A stretch of DNA of 45,199 bases from Lachnospiraceae bacterium. GTDB taxonomy: Bacteria > Bacillota > Clostridia > Lachnospirales > Lachnospiraceae. Location: NCBI GenBank assembly GCA_029007885.1, contig JAQXIR010000119.1, positions 1 through 45,199 of the forward strand, given 5' to 3'. Positions within the stretch are counted from its first letter, which is position 1, and every line of letters starts with the position of its first letter. Of the stretch, positions 8,525-16,941 are shown piece after piece. The notes beneath the pieces were generated by a model that worked only from the letters and a program-made list of their open reading frames with translations, had not been told where the DNA came from and made no database searches. Position numbers and translations under genes: made by a program.

Positions 8525-9672
8525 CCCACAATTCTTCTGACTGCCAGAATCTCACGGTATGTTGCGGTTCCGTATTTGATTCCGGTTGAAGGTGTACTTG
8601 CATGGACAATTCTTCCGCCTCCGATGTAGAGTGCCACGTGCCCTGCATAACAGATAATATCGCCCGGCTGTGCTTCCGAATAGTTGACACCTTTTCCGGC
8701 ACTTCTCTGTGCCGTAGAGGTTCTTGGAATGCTATAACCGAATGCCTGATAAACCGCGTAGGTAAAACCGGAACAATCCGCACCGTTTGTCAGGCTGGTG
8801 CCACCGGCCACATACGGATTGCCAACAAATTTACAGGCATAAGAAGCAATTTCTTTACCACTGGCACTTCCTGTGGCACCGCTGATAATGGAAGCGGAAT
8901 CCACACCCGACGAGCCGGAACTGCTCTTTGTAGAAGCTGCTTTCTTTGCAGCTTCAGCTTCTAATTTCTTAATCTCGCTGTTCTGCTGTTTGATTTTTGC
9001 TTTATAAGCAGCGGCCTCCTGTTTTGCTTTCGCAAGTTGTGTATCAAAGTCAGCCTGCTGTGCTTTCTTTTCGGCAATCATCGTATCCAGTACTTCTTTT
9101 TCCTGTTCCAGTTCATATTTACTGGTAACAAGTTCTGACTGTTCGTCTTCTAACTTCTGTTTTGCCTCTGCAACTTCTTCCTTTACCTTTTGGAATTCCT
9201 CCAGCATATTTTGATCATATTCATATACTTTCTCAATATAATCAGCTTTGTTTACCATTTCAGACAGATTCTTCGATTCCAGCAGAAGTTGTACATAGGA
9301 AGTATCTCCCTTTTCGTACATATACTTCATACGAATCTTCATTGCCTCATACTGCTCATCTTCCTTCTGTTTTGCCGCATCATATTCACTCTGTGCCTGT
9401 TCGATTTTATCTTCCAGTTCTTCTATCTCGTCTTCTAACATGCTGACGCTGGCAATCACTTCTACCATCTGGTCGTCCAATTCGTTAATTTCTTCGGTAA
9501 TTCCTTTTTTCTGCTGATTCAAATTGGCAATCGTACCATTGACATTATTTAATTGTTGCTGTGTTTCCTGTTGCTGCTTTTTAAGGTCTGAGAGCGTAGT
9601 TGCCTGTGCCGCTATCGGCAAAGCCATACATAACAGTAAACTTAAGAGTATCTGGGAAACTCTCTTCTTCAT
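8521..9672 (-). CDS. Secreted coiled-coil NlpC/P60 peptidoglycan hydrolase
   Basis: Exported cell-wall hydrolase of the PcsB/CwlO-like architecture. The 383 residues start with a signal peptide cleaved near AQA-TT (about residue 25). A long coiled coil with many Q, E and K heptads (about 26-245) follows, then a Ser/Gly-rich linker. The C-terminal NlpC/P60 domain has catalytic Cys300 (ADCSGFT), His345 (GHVALY) and a third polar residue at His357. Such domains cut the D-Glu/meso-DAP type stem-peptide bond, and the coiled coil usually keeps the enzyme inactive until an FtsEX-type partner engages it. No FtsEX genes are in this window. The ATG follows GGAGAAA. It is last in an operon after asnS. 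Confidence 0.9.
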   Translation of the reverse strand: MKKRVSQILLSLLLCMALPIAAQATTLSDLKKQQQETQQQLNNVNGTIANLNQQKKGITEEINELDDQMVEVIASVSMLEDEIEELEDKIEQAQSEYDAAKQKEDEQYEAMKIRMKYMYEKGDTSYVQLLLESKNLSEMVNKADYIEKVYEYDQNMLEEFQKVKEEVAEAKQKLEDEQSELVTSKYELEQEKEVLDTMIAEKKAQQADFDTQLAKAKQEAAAYKAKIKQQNSEIKKLEAEAAKKAASTKSSSGSSGVDSASIISGATGSASGKEIASYACKFVGNPYVAGGTSLTNGADCSGFTYAVYQAFGYSIPRTSTAQRSAGKGVNYSEAQPGDIICYAGHVALYIGGGRIVHASTPSTGIKYGTATYREILAVRRIVG

Positions 9673-9697
9673 TCATTTTCTCCATGATTCATAGATG

Positions 9698-11089
9698 TTA
9701 CAGTTCGCAGTTATTCACTGTTCTCGGGAACGGAATCACGTCACGGATGTTACCCATGCCGGTTAAATACATAACGCATCTTTCAAATCCGAGGCCAAAG
9801 CCGGCATGACGGGTAGAACCATATTTGCGAAGGTCAAGATAGAACTGGTAATCTTCTTTCTTAAGGCCCAGTTCGTCCATTCTTGTTTCCAGAAGCTGCA
9901 AATCATCCTCTCTCTGGCTTCCGCCAATGATTTCTCCGATTCCCGGGACAAGACAATCCATGGCTGCAACGGTCTTGCCGTCTTCGTTCAATTTCATATA
10001 GAATGCTTTAATCTCTTTCGGATAATCCGTTACAAATACGGGACGTTTAAATTCTTTTTCCGTCAGGAAGCGTTCATGCTCTGTCTGTAAATCGCATCCC
10101 CAGAACACTTTATAATCAAATTCATCATTATGCTTTTCCAAAATCTTAATTGCCTCGGTATACGTTACATGACCGAAGTCAGAATTTAATACATGGTTCA
10201 GCCTGTCAAGTAATCCTTTATCCACAAATTGATTGAAAAATGCCATTTCTTCCGGTGCATTTTCCATCACATATCGGATAATATATTTTAACATATTTTC
10301 CGCAAGAATCATATCGTCTTTCAAATCCGCAAAGCACATTTCCGGTTCAATCATCCAGAATTCTGCTGCGTGGCGTGTGGTATTGGAATTTTCAGCACGG
10401 AAAGTAGGGCCGAACGTATATACATTTTTAAAAGCAAAGGCATACGTTTCCACATTTAACTGGCCGCTTACGGTAAGATTGGTCGGTTTCTTAAAAAAGT
10501 CATTCGAATAGTCTGCTTTTCCGTCTTCTGTTTTCGGAAGATTGTCCAAGTCCATTGTCGTTACCTGGAACATTTCTCCCGCGCCTTCACAGTCGCTGCC
10601 CGTGATAATCGGCGTATGCACATAGACAAAATCACGTTCCTGGAAAAACTTATGAATTGCATATGCCGCAAGAGAGCGAACGCGGAATACTGCTTCAAAG
10701 GTATTTGTCCTTGCGCGAAGGTGCGTAATTGTTCTTAAATATTCAAAGGTATGTCTCTTTTTCTGTAACGGATAATCTGCTGAAGATTCACCTTCCACGT
10801 AAATCTCCTGTGCCTGCATCTCAAACGGCTGTTTCGCCTGCGGTGTCTCCACAATCGTACCCGTCGCAATAACCGCCGCACCTACATTCAGTTTTGTAAT
10901 GTCAGAAAAGTTTTGAAGAGTATCTGCATAAACAATCTGAAGTGCCTCAAAAAAAGTTCCGTCATTTACAACTAAAAATCCGAATGTTTTGGAGTCTCGG
11001 TTTCCACGTACCCAGCCTCCGATTGTTACTTTCTTGCCGATATAGGCATCCTTGTTTCTGAAAAGTTCCCTAATGTTTGTTAAATCCAT
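9698..11089 (-). CDS. asnS: Asparaginyl-tRNA synthetase
   Basis: Charges tRNA-Asn with asparagine in the cytoplasm. The 463 residues fit bacterial AsnRS: an N-terminal OB-fold anticodon domain (about 1-105, [14 protein letters not shown]) and a class IIb catalytic core. Motif 2 is [19 protein letters not shown] and motif 3 is [15 protein letters not shown]. Motif 2 and the absence of the aspartyl-type insertion fit Asn rather than Asp specificity. The ATG follows GAGGGG. It sits 20 bases after a trigger-factor-like lipoprotein gene and 25 bases before the NlpC/P60 gene, so the three are likely co-transcribed. No T-box leader was found. Confidence 0.96.
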   Translation of the reverse strand: MDLTNIRELFRNKDAYIGKKVTIGGWVRGNRDSKTFGFLVVNDGTFFEALQIVYADTLQNFSDITKLNVGAAVIATGTIVETPQAKQPFEMQAQEIYVEGESSADYPLQKKRHTFEYLRTITHLRARTNTFEAVFRVRSLAAYAIHKFFQERDFVYVHTPIITGSDCEGAGEMFQVTTMDLDNLPKTEDGKADYSNDFFKKPTNLTVSGQLNVETYAFAFKNVYTFGPTFRAENSNTTRHAAEFWMIEPEMCFADLKDDMILAENMLKYIIRYVMENAPEEMAFFNQFVDKGLLDRLNHVLNSDFGHVTYTEAIKILEKHNDEFDYKVFWGCDLQTEHERFLTEKEFKRPVFVTDYPKEIKAFYMKLNEDGKTVAAMDCLVPGIGEIIGGSQREDDLQLLETRMDELGLKKEDYQFYLDLRKYGSTRHAGFGLGFERCVMYLTGMGNIRDVIPFPRTVNNCEL

Positions 11090-11109
11090 GTTTACCCCTC
11101 TGTTTCTGT

Positions 11110-12228
11110 TTATTCTGTTGCCTGTTCGGTAACAGTAGCATTCTCTACCAGGAAATCCAGCACTTTCACAGTCATAAGATAATTGCGATAATCCTCCGGT
11201 GTGCCGTTTTCTTTATATTCTTCTGCTGATGTATATCCGAAAGATGCATAATTCTCTTCAATGGCCTTGTCCAATTCCTGATCATCAACAGTAAGATTTT
11301 CTTTTTGTGCAATCATCATGCAAATGAGTGCCTGATTAACAGACTCTTTTGCACTCGTCTCAATCTGCTCATTATATTGTGTTTCATCCATTCCGTAATA
11401 TAAGGAAACAAAATCCGTAGTGCTCATTCCGTAAGAGGCTGCATTATTATCAATATTAGTCGTAATCATGTTACGATAATAATCAAGCAGTTCCGCCGGC
11501 ACGTCTTCTTTCACTTCACAATTCGGCATCAGCGCATCCATAGCTGCTGTCTGAAGGCTGGAATGGTATGTGTCCTGTGCACTCTTTTCCAGACGATTTC
11601 GTGTTTCTTTGCGGAATTCATCGACAGTTGTACATCCTTCTATCCCTAAACCTTTTACGAATTCATCATTCAGTTCCGGGGTTTTCAATTCACTGATTTT
11701 ATTAATCGTAACGGTAAAAACAACCGGTGCTCCCGCAAGGTCGCTGTTCTGGTAATTTTCCGGAAATGTCAGGTCAAGATCAACAGTATCACCTACGTTT
11801 AAGCCAACCAGTCCATCCTCAAATCCATCGATAAACTGACCGGAACCGATTGTCAAATCATACCCCTGTGCAGTTCCGCCGTCAAATGCAACTCCATCTT
11901 TCTTTCCTTCAAAATCGATATTGACTACGTCGCCTTCTTGTACGGCACGTCCTGTTACTTCAACAGTCTCCTGACTGTTTGTCAGCATATACTGAATTGC
12001 ATTTTCCACATCATCATCCGTTACTTCCTGCTTAGATGCTGAAATGGCAAGTCCTTTATATTCTCCCAATTTTGTAACATACTGCTGTGCATCAATCTCA
12101 TTCACATTAAATGCCGCTTCCGCAGTCTCTGATGTTGTATTTTCCTGTTTACTGTCCTCATTTGTACACCCGGCAAGGAGTCCTGTCATCATTGCCGCAA
12201 TCAATATTATTGCTGTCTTTCTTTTCAT
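11110..12228 (-). CDS. Trigger-factor-like lipoprotein, FKBP-type peptidyl-prolyl isomerase
   Basis: A surface-anchored relative of trigger factor. The 372 residues begin with a lipoprotein signal peptide whose lipobox is LLAGC (Cys21). Next comes a short linker in place of the ribosome-binding domain. An FKBP-type isomerase domain spans about residues 98-185 ([29 protein letters not shown]), and a helical trigger-factor C-terminal chaperone domain follows to about 360. The known family logic is isomerisation and chaperoning, and here the place of action must be outside the membrane. A role in folding exported proteins, parallel to PrsA, is my inference. It is first in an operon with asnS. 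A TATAAA -10 lies upstream, but its -35 is poor. Confidence 0.85.
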   Translation of the reverse strand: MKRKTAIILIAAMMTGLLAGCTNEDSKQENTTSETAEAAFNVNEIDAQQYVTKLGEYKGLAISASKQEVTDDDVENAIQYMLTNSQETVEVTGRAVQEGDVVNIDFEGKKDGVAFDGGTAQGYDLTIGSGQFIDGFEDGLVGLNVGDTVDLDLTFPENYQNSDLAGAPVVFTVTINKISELKTPELNDEFVKGLGIEGCTTVDEFRKETRNRLEKSAQDTYHSSLQTAAMDALMPNCEVKEDVPAELLDYYRNMITTNIDNNAASYGMSTTDFVSLYYGMDETQYNEQIETSAKESVNQALICMMIAQKENLTVDDQELDKAIEENYASFGYTSAEEYKENGTPEDYRNYLMTVKVLDFLVENATVTEQATE

Positions 12229-12297
12229 GTCTTTCTCTCTTTCTTTCTATAGAAATAACGTTACCACAATAACAAATTTATACCACATTTTGCGTGT

Positions 12298-12326
12298 TCA
12301 TGAAACCCTTATTTGTGATTTCATGA
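12298..12326. repeat. 8-bp inverted repeat between divergent genes
   Basis: TCATGAAA (12298-12305) and TTTCATGA (12319-12326) are perfect reverse complements 13 bases apart. They sit between the divergent lipoprotein and the gene at 12409 and may be an operator. Confidence 0.4.
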
Positions 12327-12347
12327 TTATTTCACATTTCTTTTGTA

Positions 12348-12376
12348 TTGCGTAACCCATAAAAAAATGATAAAAT
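12348..12376 (+). promoter_or_regulatory. Promoter of the gene at 12409
   Basis: -35 TTGCGT (12348-12353), 17-base spacer, -10 TAAAAT (12371-12376). Confidence 0.5.
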
Positions 12377-12408
12377 TTCCATATTAGCAAATTTAAGGAG
12401 GCAGATTC

Positions 12409-12885
12409 ATGAGCAAACTTACGATTGTATTACTCGTAATATTAGCGGTTTTAATCATCGCTTTAATCGTGTTATATTTTGTCGGAAAGAAAGCACAAAA
12501 AAGACAGGCAGAGCAGCAGGAACAGATTGATGCAAACAAACAAAGCGTATCCATGCTGGTTATTGATAAGAAACGAATGAAGCTAAAAGATGCGGGACTT
12601 CCACAGGCAGTCATTGAGCAGACTCCGAAACTGATGCGTAGTTCTAAATTGCCAATTGTCAAAGCAAAAATCGGACCTCAGGTTCTCTCTCTCGTATGCG
12701 ATGCCAAGATTTTTGATATGGTACCCGTTAAAAAGGAAGTAAAAGCAAGTATCAGCGGTATATACATTACAGAAGTAAAAGGGCTTCACGGCAAACCGCT
12801 TCCGGTAGAAAAGAAAAAGAAAAGTGCTTTCAAGCGTGCTTTGGAACGTGCACAGGAAAAAGCCGGTGCAAAACCGCTTAAATAA
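12409..12885 (+). CDS. Membrane-anchored protein, unknown function
   Basis: I do not recognise a named family. The 158 residues comprise one N-terminal membrane helix (about 4-25), a basic and glutamine-rich stretch, a compact middle domain (about 45-125) and a lysine-rich tail. The middle domain contains two similar-looking strands, SMLVIDKKRMKLKDAG and AKIFDMVPVKKEVKASISGI. The orientation suggested by the positive residues after the helix places the domain in the cytoplasm. The ATG follows AAGGAGG, a promoter is visible, and a strong terminator follows, so it is a genuine single-gene unit. Confidence 0.78.
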   Translation: MSKLTIVLLVILAVLIIALIVLYFVGKKAQKRQAEQQEQIDANKQSVSMLVIDKKRMKLKDAGLPQAVIEQTPKLMRSSKLPIVKAKIGPQVLSLVCDAKIFDMVPVKKEVKASISGIYITEVKGLHGKPLPVEKKKKSAFKRALERAQEKAGAKPLK

Positions 12886-12893
12886 TGTCAGAC

Positions 12894-12926
12894 AAAAATC
12901 CTTCGGGTTACCCCGAAGGATTTTTT
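12894..12926. terminator. Strong bidirectional terminator
   Basis: A perfect 14-bp stem, 12894-12907 with 12912-12925 (core TCCTTCGGG / CCCGAAGGA), and a 4-base loop. A and T runs on either side let it serve both the gene at 12409 and the convergent DUF1934 gene, whose stop codon it overlaps. Confidence 0.85.
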
Positions 12927-13347
12927 AAATTGGCTGTGCCTCAATTCTGATTTTACATTTACTTAGAAATTCATAGTTAACATCCAGGGAATAGTCTACG
13001 GCCAATTGGATTCCCTGTTCCGATTCTTTCATTCCGACCTGCTGTGTGTCGATTCCAATCATGATACTGCCGTATGGAGTCCTATAATCCGTCATATTCT
13101 TTTCCTTTTCACGGAAAGACATGGATACGTTGACTGCACCTTTCTTGCTGACATGCAGTTCTTTTTCATTGAATTTCAACATATTTTTATTGATTTGTCC
13201 GGTACCTTCCACCGGCTCATCATAAACAAGGTAATGCATCCCGTTACGTCGGTAATAGCGGCCTCTTTGAATCACTTCGATATTATCCGCATCTGCAGCA
13301 CCTTCAAACTGCATTCCCCGGATAGAAATCATTACGTCTTTTGTCAT
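12925..13347 (-). CDS. DUF1934 domain protein
   Basis: A 140-residue cytoplasmic protein matching the DUF1934 (YwiB-like) pattern: N-terminal MISIRGMQ, a run of antiparallel strands with YYRRNGMHYLVYDEP, and the closing LDVNYEFLSKCKIRIEA. The family is thought to adopt a calycin-like beta barrel, and its biochemical role is not established. The ATG follows GAGG. It is the last gene of the run ispE, gntR, small membrane gene, murI, DUF1934, ten bases after murI. A cell-envelope context is suggested by neighbours only. Confidence 0.8.
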   Translation of the reverse strand: MTKDVMISIRGMQFEGAADADNIEVIQRGRYYRRNGMHYLVYDEPVEGTGQINKNMLKFNEKELHVSKKGAVNVSMSFREKEKNMTDYRTPYGSIMIGIDTQQVGMKESEQGIQLAVDYSLDVNYEFLSKCKIRIEAQPI

Positions 13348-13357
13348 GTTATTTCCT

Positions 13358-14200
13358 CTAATACTCTTCTATATTAATAATTTTTGCAGATAGAATGCCA
13401 TACTTTAAAATGGAATTGGCAAATGTTTTGAATTTATCCGCAGCATCGGAAACATAAAACTGATATTGATTTGTTCCAAGTGCCGGTTCCATCGGATTAA
13501 GCAGGTCTTCTTTTTCCAACAGCTCCTTTAATTCCCTTGCTGTTTCATATGCCGGATTGACCAGTGTCACATGTTCCCCCATAATGCGCCCGATTGTTGA
13601 ACGGATAAGCGGATAATGTGTACACCCAAGAATCAACGTGTCAATATCAATATCTTTTAACTCGCTTAAATAACGCATTGCAATTTCATCCGTCACCGGG
13701 TCTTTTAAAAGTCCCTCTTCCACAAGCGGTACAAAAAGAGGACATGCTTTTCCCACTACATAGATATCCGGATTGATTCCCTGTATGTATTCCGTATATA
13801 TTTTACTGGAAATGGTTCCTGCCGTTGCAATAACACCGACTTTTCCGTTTCTTGTTGCCTGTGCAGCCACTTTTGCTCCCGGTTTTACCACGCCGATAAC
13901 CGGAATATCCAGTTCCTGTTCAATTTCATCCAGAGCATAGGCACTTGCCGTATTGCAGGCAACAACAATTGCTTTGACATTTTGCGTTTCCAGAAAACGT
14001 ACGATTTGTCTGGAAAATTTCGTTACGGTTTCTTTTGATTTATTTCCGTACGGAACGCGTGCTGTATCACCGAAATAAACAAGCCGTTCATTGGGAATCT
14101 GACGCATAATTTCTCTTGCCACTGTCAGACCGCCGACTCCGGAATCAAAAACTCCTATCGGTGCACTTTTTCGCTCTGTTTGCTCTCTTTTTGCTGACAT
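13358..14200 (-). CDS. murI: Glutamate racemase
   Basis: Makes D-glutamate for peptidoglycan by cofactor-independent racemisation in the cytoplasm. The 280 residues include the paired catalytic cysteines, Cys82 (VACNTAS) and Cys193 (LGCTHYPL), and the substrate-binding FDSGVGGL near the N-terminus. A short hydrophilic extension (first 13 residues) precedes the core. The ATG at 14200 follows GGAAGG. The gene begins inside the preceding small membrane gene (46-base overlap), which implies translational coupling. DUF1934 follows after ten bases. Confidence 0.95.
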   Translation of the reverse strand: MSAKREQTERKSAPIGVFDSGVGGLTVAREIMRQIPNERLVYFGDTARVPYGNKSKETVTKFSRQIVRFLETQNVKAIVVACNTASAYALDEIEQELDIPVIGVVKPGAKVAAQATRNGKVGVIATAGTISSKIYTEYIQGINPDIYVVGKACPLFVPLVEEGLLKDPVTDEIAMRYLSELKDIDIDTLILGCTHYPLIRSTIGRIMGEHVTLVNPAYETARELKELLEKEDLLNPMEPALGTNQYQFYVSDAADKFKTFANSILKYGILSAKIINIEEY

Positions 14201-14457
14201 GTCTGTTTTCCTTCCATATCATCATCCGTTTTATCAAACTGCTCCTTCAGGATTTCTGCAAAGTATGACTTTGCCGTCACATCTTTCCCGTCACTGTCCA
14301 GAATCCGGTAAAAATCCCGGATACTGTCCTTTTCCTGATAGGTTCCGTTTTCAATATATTCATATGTATCCGTCAATAATACGTATTCCGGATACAACAG
14401 TCCAAAAAAAGTAAGTGTCATAATAAAACAAATCGTTGTACAAAATAAATTTTTCAT
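14155..14457 (-). CDS. Small single-pass membrane protein overlapping murI
   Basis: No family recognised. The 100 residues hold one N-terminal hydrophobic segment (about 4-26, possibly an uncleaved signal anchor), then a charged extracytoplasmic or cytoplasmic tail with many D, E and K. I chose the ATG at 14457 because it follows a strong GGAGGG at the right distance; an upstream in-frame start at 14487 lacks one. The last 46 bases overlap the start of murI, so the gene is probably translated and coupled to it. It lies in the run from ispE to DUF1934. Confidence 0.7.
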   Translation of the reverse strand: MKNLFCTTICFIMTLTFFGLLYPEYVLLTDTYEYIENGTYQEKDSIRDFYRILDSDGKDVTAKSYFAEILKEQFDKTDDDMEGKQTCQQKESKQSEKVHR

Positions 14458-14507
14458 CTCAAATCCCTCCGTTAGAAGGATTGACATCCCGATTCTGTTT
14501 TATACTT

Positions 14508-15188
14508 CTAATTTACTTTTTCCAGTCTGATCTGGCGGATAATGGATTTTTCCTGATTTTCAATATGTATGCGAATTGCTTCTTTTGCCGCTTCTACATC
14601 GTTATTTACAATGCTTTCATAAATTCTGCGATGCTCCTTTATAAGCATATCGTGCTGTCTTTCATCCTTAATATATTCAAAGCGGTATCGATACATCTGC
14701 TCTGCCAGATTGTTAACCATCTGCGTAAGTCTGGCATTTCCGGTTGCCTGAAAAATAATATCATGGAAGGCAACATCCTGCTTTGCAATCACATGCGCGT
14801 CTCTTGTCTTTACAGCCTCTTCGAATGCAATGCAGGCTCCCTTTAACTCCTGTTTCTGTTCTTCACTGATTCTTCCGCAGGCAAGCTGTACTGCCAATTC
14901 GTCCAGTGCAAGTCTTACTTCCAAAACATCTGACATGCTTTTTTCTGTAATCTGGGCAACCTGGGCACCCCTTCTGGGCACCATAACAACCAGTCCCTCC
15001 AGTTCCAGTTTTCTGATTGCCTCTCTAATCGGAGTTCTGCTTACCCCCAGTTTATTGGCAAGATGAATTTCCATAAGGCGTTCTCCGGGTTTTAAATCAC
15101 CGGTTAAAATTGCCTGACGCAGTGTTTTCGAGACAACATCCCTTAAAGGCAGAAAATCGTCCATTGTAGACTGCATATAATCATCCAT
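14508..15188 (-). CDS. GntR-family regulator, FadR/FCD subfamily
   Basis: A transcription factor with a winged helix (about residues 12-75, with LGVSRTPIREAIRKLELEGL) and an all-helical FCD ligand domain (about 90-215). The FCD domain contains the usual acidic and histidine positions (for example DVAFHDII), which in this subfamily often bind a metal and an organic acid or sugar acid. The effector cannot be told from sequence. I chose the ATG at 15188, behind GGAGGG, over an in-frame ATG at 15221. It lies 17 bases after ispE. The ispE promoter carries four ATTGTA/TACAAT half-sites, and the Bacillus GntR operator core is TTGTATACAA, so autoregulation is likely. Confidence 0.9.
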   Translation of the reverse strand: MDDYMQSTMDDFLPLRDVVSKTLRQAILTGDLKPGERLMEIHLANKLGVSRTPIREAIRKLELEGLVVMVPRRGAQVAQITEKSMSDVLEVRLALDELAVQLACGRISEEQKQELKGACIAFEEAVKTRDAHVIAKQDVAFHDIIFQATGNARLTQMVNNLAEQMYRYRFEYIKDERQHDMLIKEHRRIYESIVNNDVEAAKEAIRIHIENQEKSIIRQIRLEKVN

Positions 15189-15205
15189 TAACCTTCCCTC
15201 CGTTT

Positions 15206-16087
15206 CTATTGAATCACACAAGTTTCCCTTGCCGGTTTTGTGACAAATCCCTGTTTTACAAGTCCTGTCCCAGAAAGTTCAGACAACGCTCTTTTTGCGC
15301 TTTCCTCCTGTGTAAACAAAGCAAAAACCGTCGGACCGCTACCACTCATCAGTGCATTCAGCGCGCCGTTTGCAAGTAATATCTTTTTCATCCTGTCGAT
15401 TTCCGGATAACGTTTTATGGTAACCGTTTCCAGAACATTTTCCATTTTCGCCGCCATTTTTTGTAAATCATTTTGGCGGATTGTCTCTATCATTCCATCA
15501 ATGTCCGGGTGTCTCGTCACTGTTTCAATATGAAGGTTCTCATACACATATTTTGTGGATACCCCAATCCCCGGTTTTGCAATTACCATATAACAATCGG
15601 GTGCGGGAGGAAGCGGTGTCAGGATTTCTCCGATTCCTTCACTTAAATAGGTGCCTCCGTAAAGGCAATAAGGAACATCCGCTCCAATCTTTACAGCAAT
15701 TTTCGCCAGTTCGTCTTTTGATAACCCCAAGGAAAATAAGGTATTCATTCCGCTTAAAGCTGCTGCCGCATCCGTACTTCCGCCTGCCATTCCGGCCGCA
15801 ATCGGAATTTTCTTTTTCAGTGCTATTTCGACTCCGCACGGAATCTTATGAAAATCCGTTAAGTGTTTTACGGCTTTATAAATCAGATTATGTTCATCGC
15901 ACGGCAGTTCCGCGGTATCACAAAAAACAGAAATTCCCGGTTCGTCCTTTTTTATAAGCTCCAGTTCATCATAAAGGTCGACTGTCTGCATAATCATCTT
16001 TACTTCGTGGTATCCGTCTTCTCTGCGGCGTAAAACGTCTAAGCCCAGATTTACTTTTGCCATTGCCCGGATTGTAAGCCTATCCAT
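15206..16087 (-). CDS. ispE: 4-diphosphocytidyl-2-C-methyl-D-erythritol kinase
   Basis: ATP-dependent GHMP kinase of the MEP isoprenoid pathway. The 293 residues show the N-terminal AKVNLGLDVLRRREDGYHE, the glycine-rich ATP loop PIAAGMAGGSTDAAAAL, and the C-terminal MSGSGPTVFALF. I start it at the ATG at 16087, behind GGGAGA, rather than at 16108. It leads a five-gene run with a GntR regulator, a small membrane protein, murI and DUF1934. The operator array over its promoter suggests conditional control of a normally housekeeping gene, which is unusual. Confidence 0.95.
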   Translation of the reverse strand: MDRLTIRAMAKVNLGLDVLRRREDGYHEVKMIMQTVDLYDELELIKKDEPGISVFCDTAELPCDEHNLIYKAVKHLTDFHKIPCGVEIALKKKIPIAAGMAGGSTDAAAALSGMNTLFSLGLSKDELAKIAVKIGADVPYCLYGGTYLSEGIGEILTPLPPAPDCYMVIAKPGIGVSTKYVYENLHIETVTRHPDIDGMIETIRQNDLQKMAAKMENVLETVTIKRYPEIDRMKKILLANGALNALMSGSGPTVFALFTQEESAKRALSELSGTGLVKQGFVTKPARETCVIQ

Positions 16088-16108
16088 TGTGTTTCTCCCA
16101 TTTTGCAC

Positions 16109-16143
16109 ATTGTATACAATAATTGTACTTAATTATATACAAT
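16109..16143. promoter_or_regulatory. Four-half-site operator array, probable GntR-family binding region
   Basis: ATTGTATACAAT (16109-16120) is a perfect palindrome. One base later another ATTGTA (16122-16127) appears, followed after ten bases by TACAAT (16138-16143). The array covers the predicted -10 and start of the ispE promoter. The TTGTATACAA core equals that of the Bacillus gluconate GntR operator. Assignment to the regulator at 14508 is inference. Confidence 0.65.
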
Positions 16144-16160
16144 TTCTTGCAAAAAATCAA
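16132..16160 (-). promoter_or_regulatory. ispE-gntR operon promoter
   Basis: On the minus strand: -35 TTGATT (16155-16160), 17-base spacer, -10 TATAAT (16132-16137). The operator half-sites overlap the -10 and start region. Confidence 0.65.
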
Positions 16161-16169
16161 TGCCTGCTA

Positions 16170-16197
16170 TAAACTTATCTTAAGTGAATGTCGATAT
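16170..16197 (+). promoter_or_regulatory. Candidate sigma-28 promoter of the gene at 16223
   Basis: TAAA (16170-16173), 16-base spacer, GTCGATAT (16190-16197), seven of eight matches to GCCGATAT. Start would fall shortly before the AAGGAGG at 16208. Confidence 0.55.
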
Positions 16198-16222
16198 TAT
16201 TCTTACAAGGAGGTATGATACT

Positions 16223-16861
16223 ATGAGTGTAAACGGAATTACCAATCAACAAAGTACAACCGCATATACTGCCGGGGCTGTAACAACCAAACAGGCAGAA
16301 GTGGCAAAGGAACAAACAGAAAGCCCCAAAACCGCTGCGGAAGAAAGCGGAGTAGTTTACGAACCTTCTGCCGAAGGAAAAACCACATCCTCTGCCAAAG
16401 CGGCCACCTATCAGCCTAATACGGAATTAATCAATAAACTCAAAGCCGATGCCGAGCAACGTACGGCACAGTTAAAGAGTCTTGTTGAGAAACTGATGCT
16501 CGGACAGGGCAATGCCATCGGTACTGCCGATGATATCTGGAGTTTCTTAAGAACCGGCAATTTTACGGTAGATGCCGCTACAAAAGCACAGGCACAGGCA
16601 GATATCGCAGAAGACGGATATTGGGGTGTAGAACAGACTTCCGACCGTATTCTTGACTTTGCCAAAGCATTGAGCGGTGGGGATCCAAGCAAAATAGAAG
16701 AAATGCGCGATGCATTTGAAAAAGGATTTAAGCAGGCTGAAAAGACATGGGGCGGAAAGCTTCCCGATATTTCCAAGCGTACCTATGAAGCCACCATGAA
16801 AAAGTTTGATGATTGGGCAAATGAGGGAAAAACAACTGAAACTGCCGCAACAGAAGAATAA
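16223..16861 (+). CDS. Conserved protein of unknown function, possible motility-regulon member
   Basis: I do not recognise a characterised family, though I recall similar Lachnospiraceae proteins carrying an unhelpful label, 'hydrogenase-4 component G'. The 212 residues hold a low-complexity Ala/Thr/Glu/Lys N-terminal half (about 1-65) and an ordered C-terminal half. The latter contains the segments LMLGQGNAIGTADDIW, EDGYWGVEQTSDRILDFA, LSGGDPSK and WGGKLPDISKRTYEA. There is no signal peptide or membrane helix. The ATG follows AAGGAGG. A sigma-28-like promoter upstream, with the same spacing as that of the chemoreceptor gene, points to expression with the flagellar regulon. A good terminator follows. 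Confidence 0.75.
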   Translation: MSVNGITNQQSTTAYTAGAVTTKQAEVAKEQTESPKTAAEESGVVYEPSAEGKTTSSAKAATYQPNTELINKLKADAEQRTAQLKSLVEKLMLGQGNAIGTADDIWSFLRTGNFTVDAATKAQAQADIAEDGYWGVEQTSDRILDFAKALSGGDPSKIEEMRDAFEKGFKQAEKTWGGKLPDISKRTYEATMKKFDDWANEGKTTETAATEE

Positions 16862-16876
16862 CTTGGTTAAAATGAT

Positions 16877-16905
16877 TGCCGGTCCGTATTACGGGCCGGC
16901 ATTTT
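16877..16905 (+). terminator. Intrinsic terminator
   Basis: An 11-bp stem with one G-U pair, TGCCGGTCCGT (16877-16887) and ACGGGCCGGCA (16891-16901), three-base loop, then TTTT. Confidence 0.8.
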
Positions 16906-16941
16906 GATATCAGGATGATTTGCAGCATACATCCCCATTGT

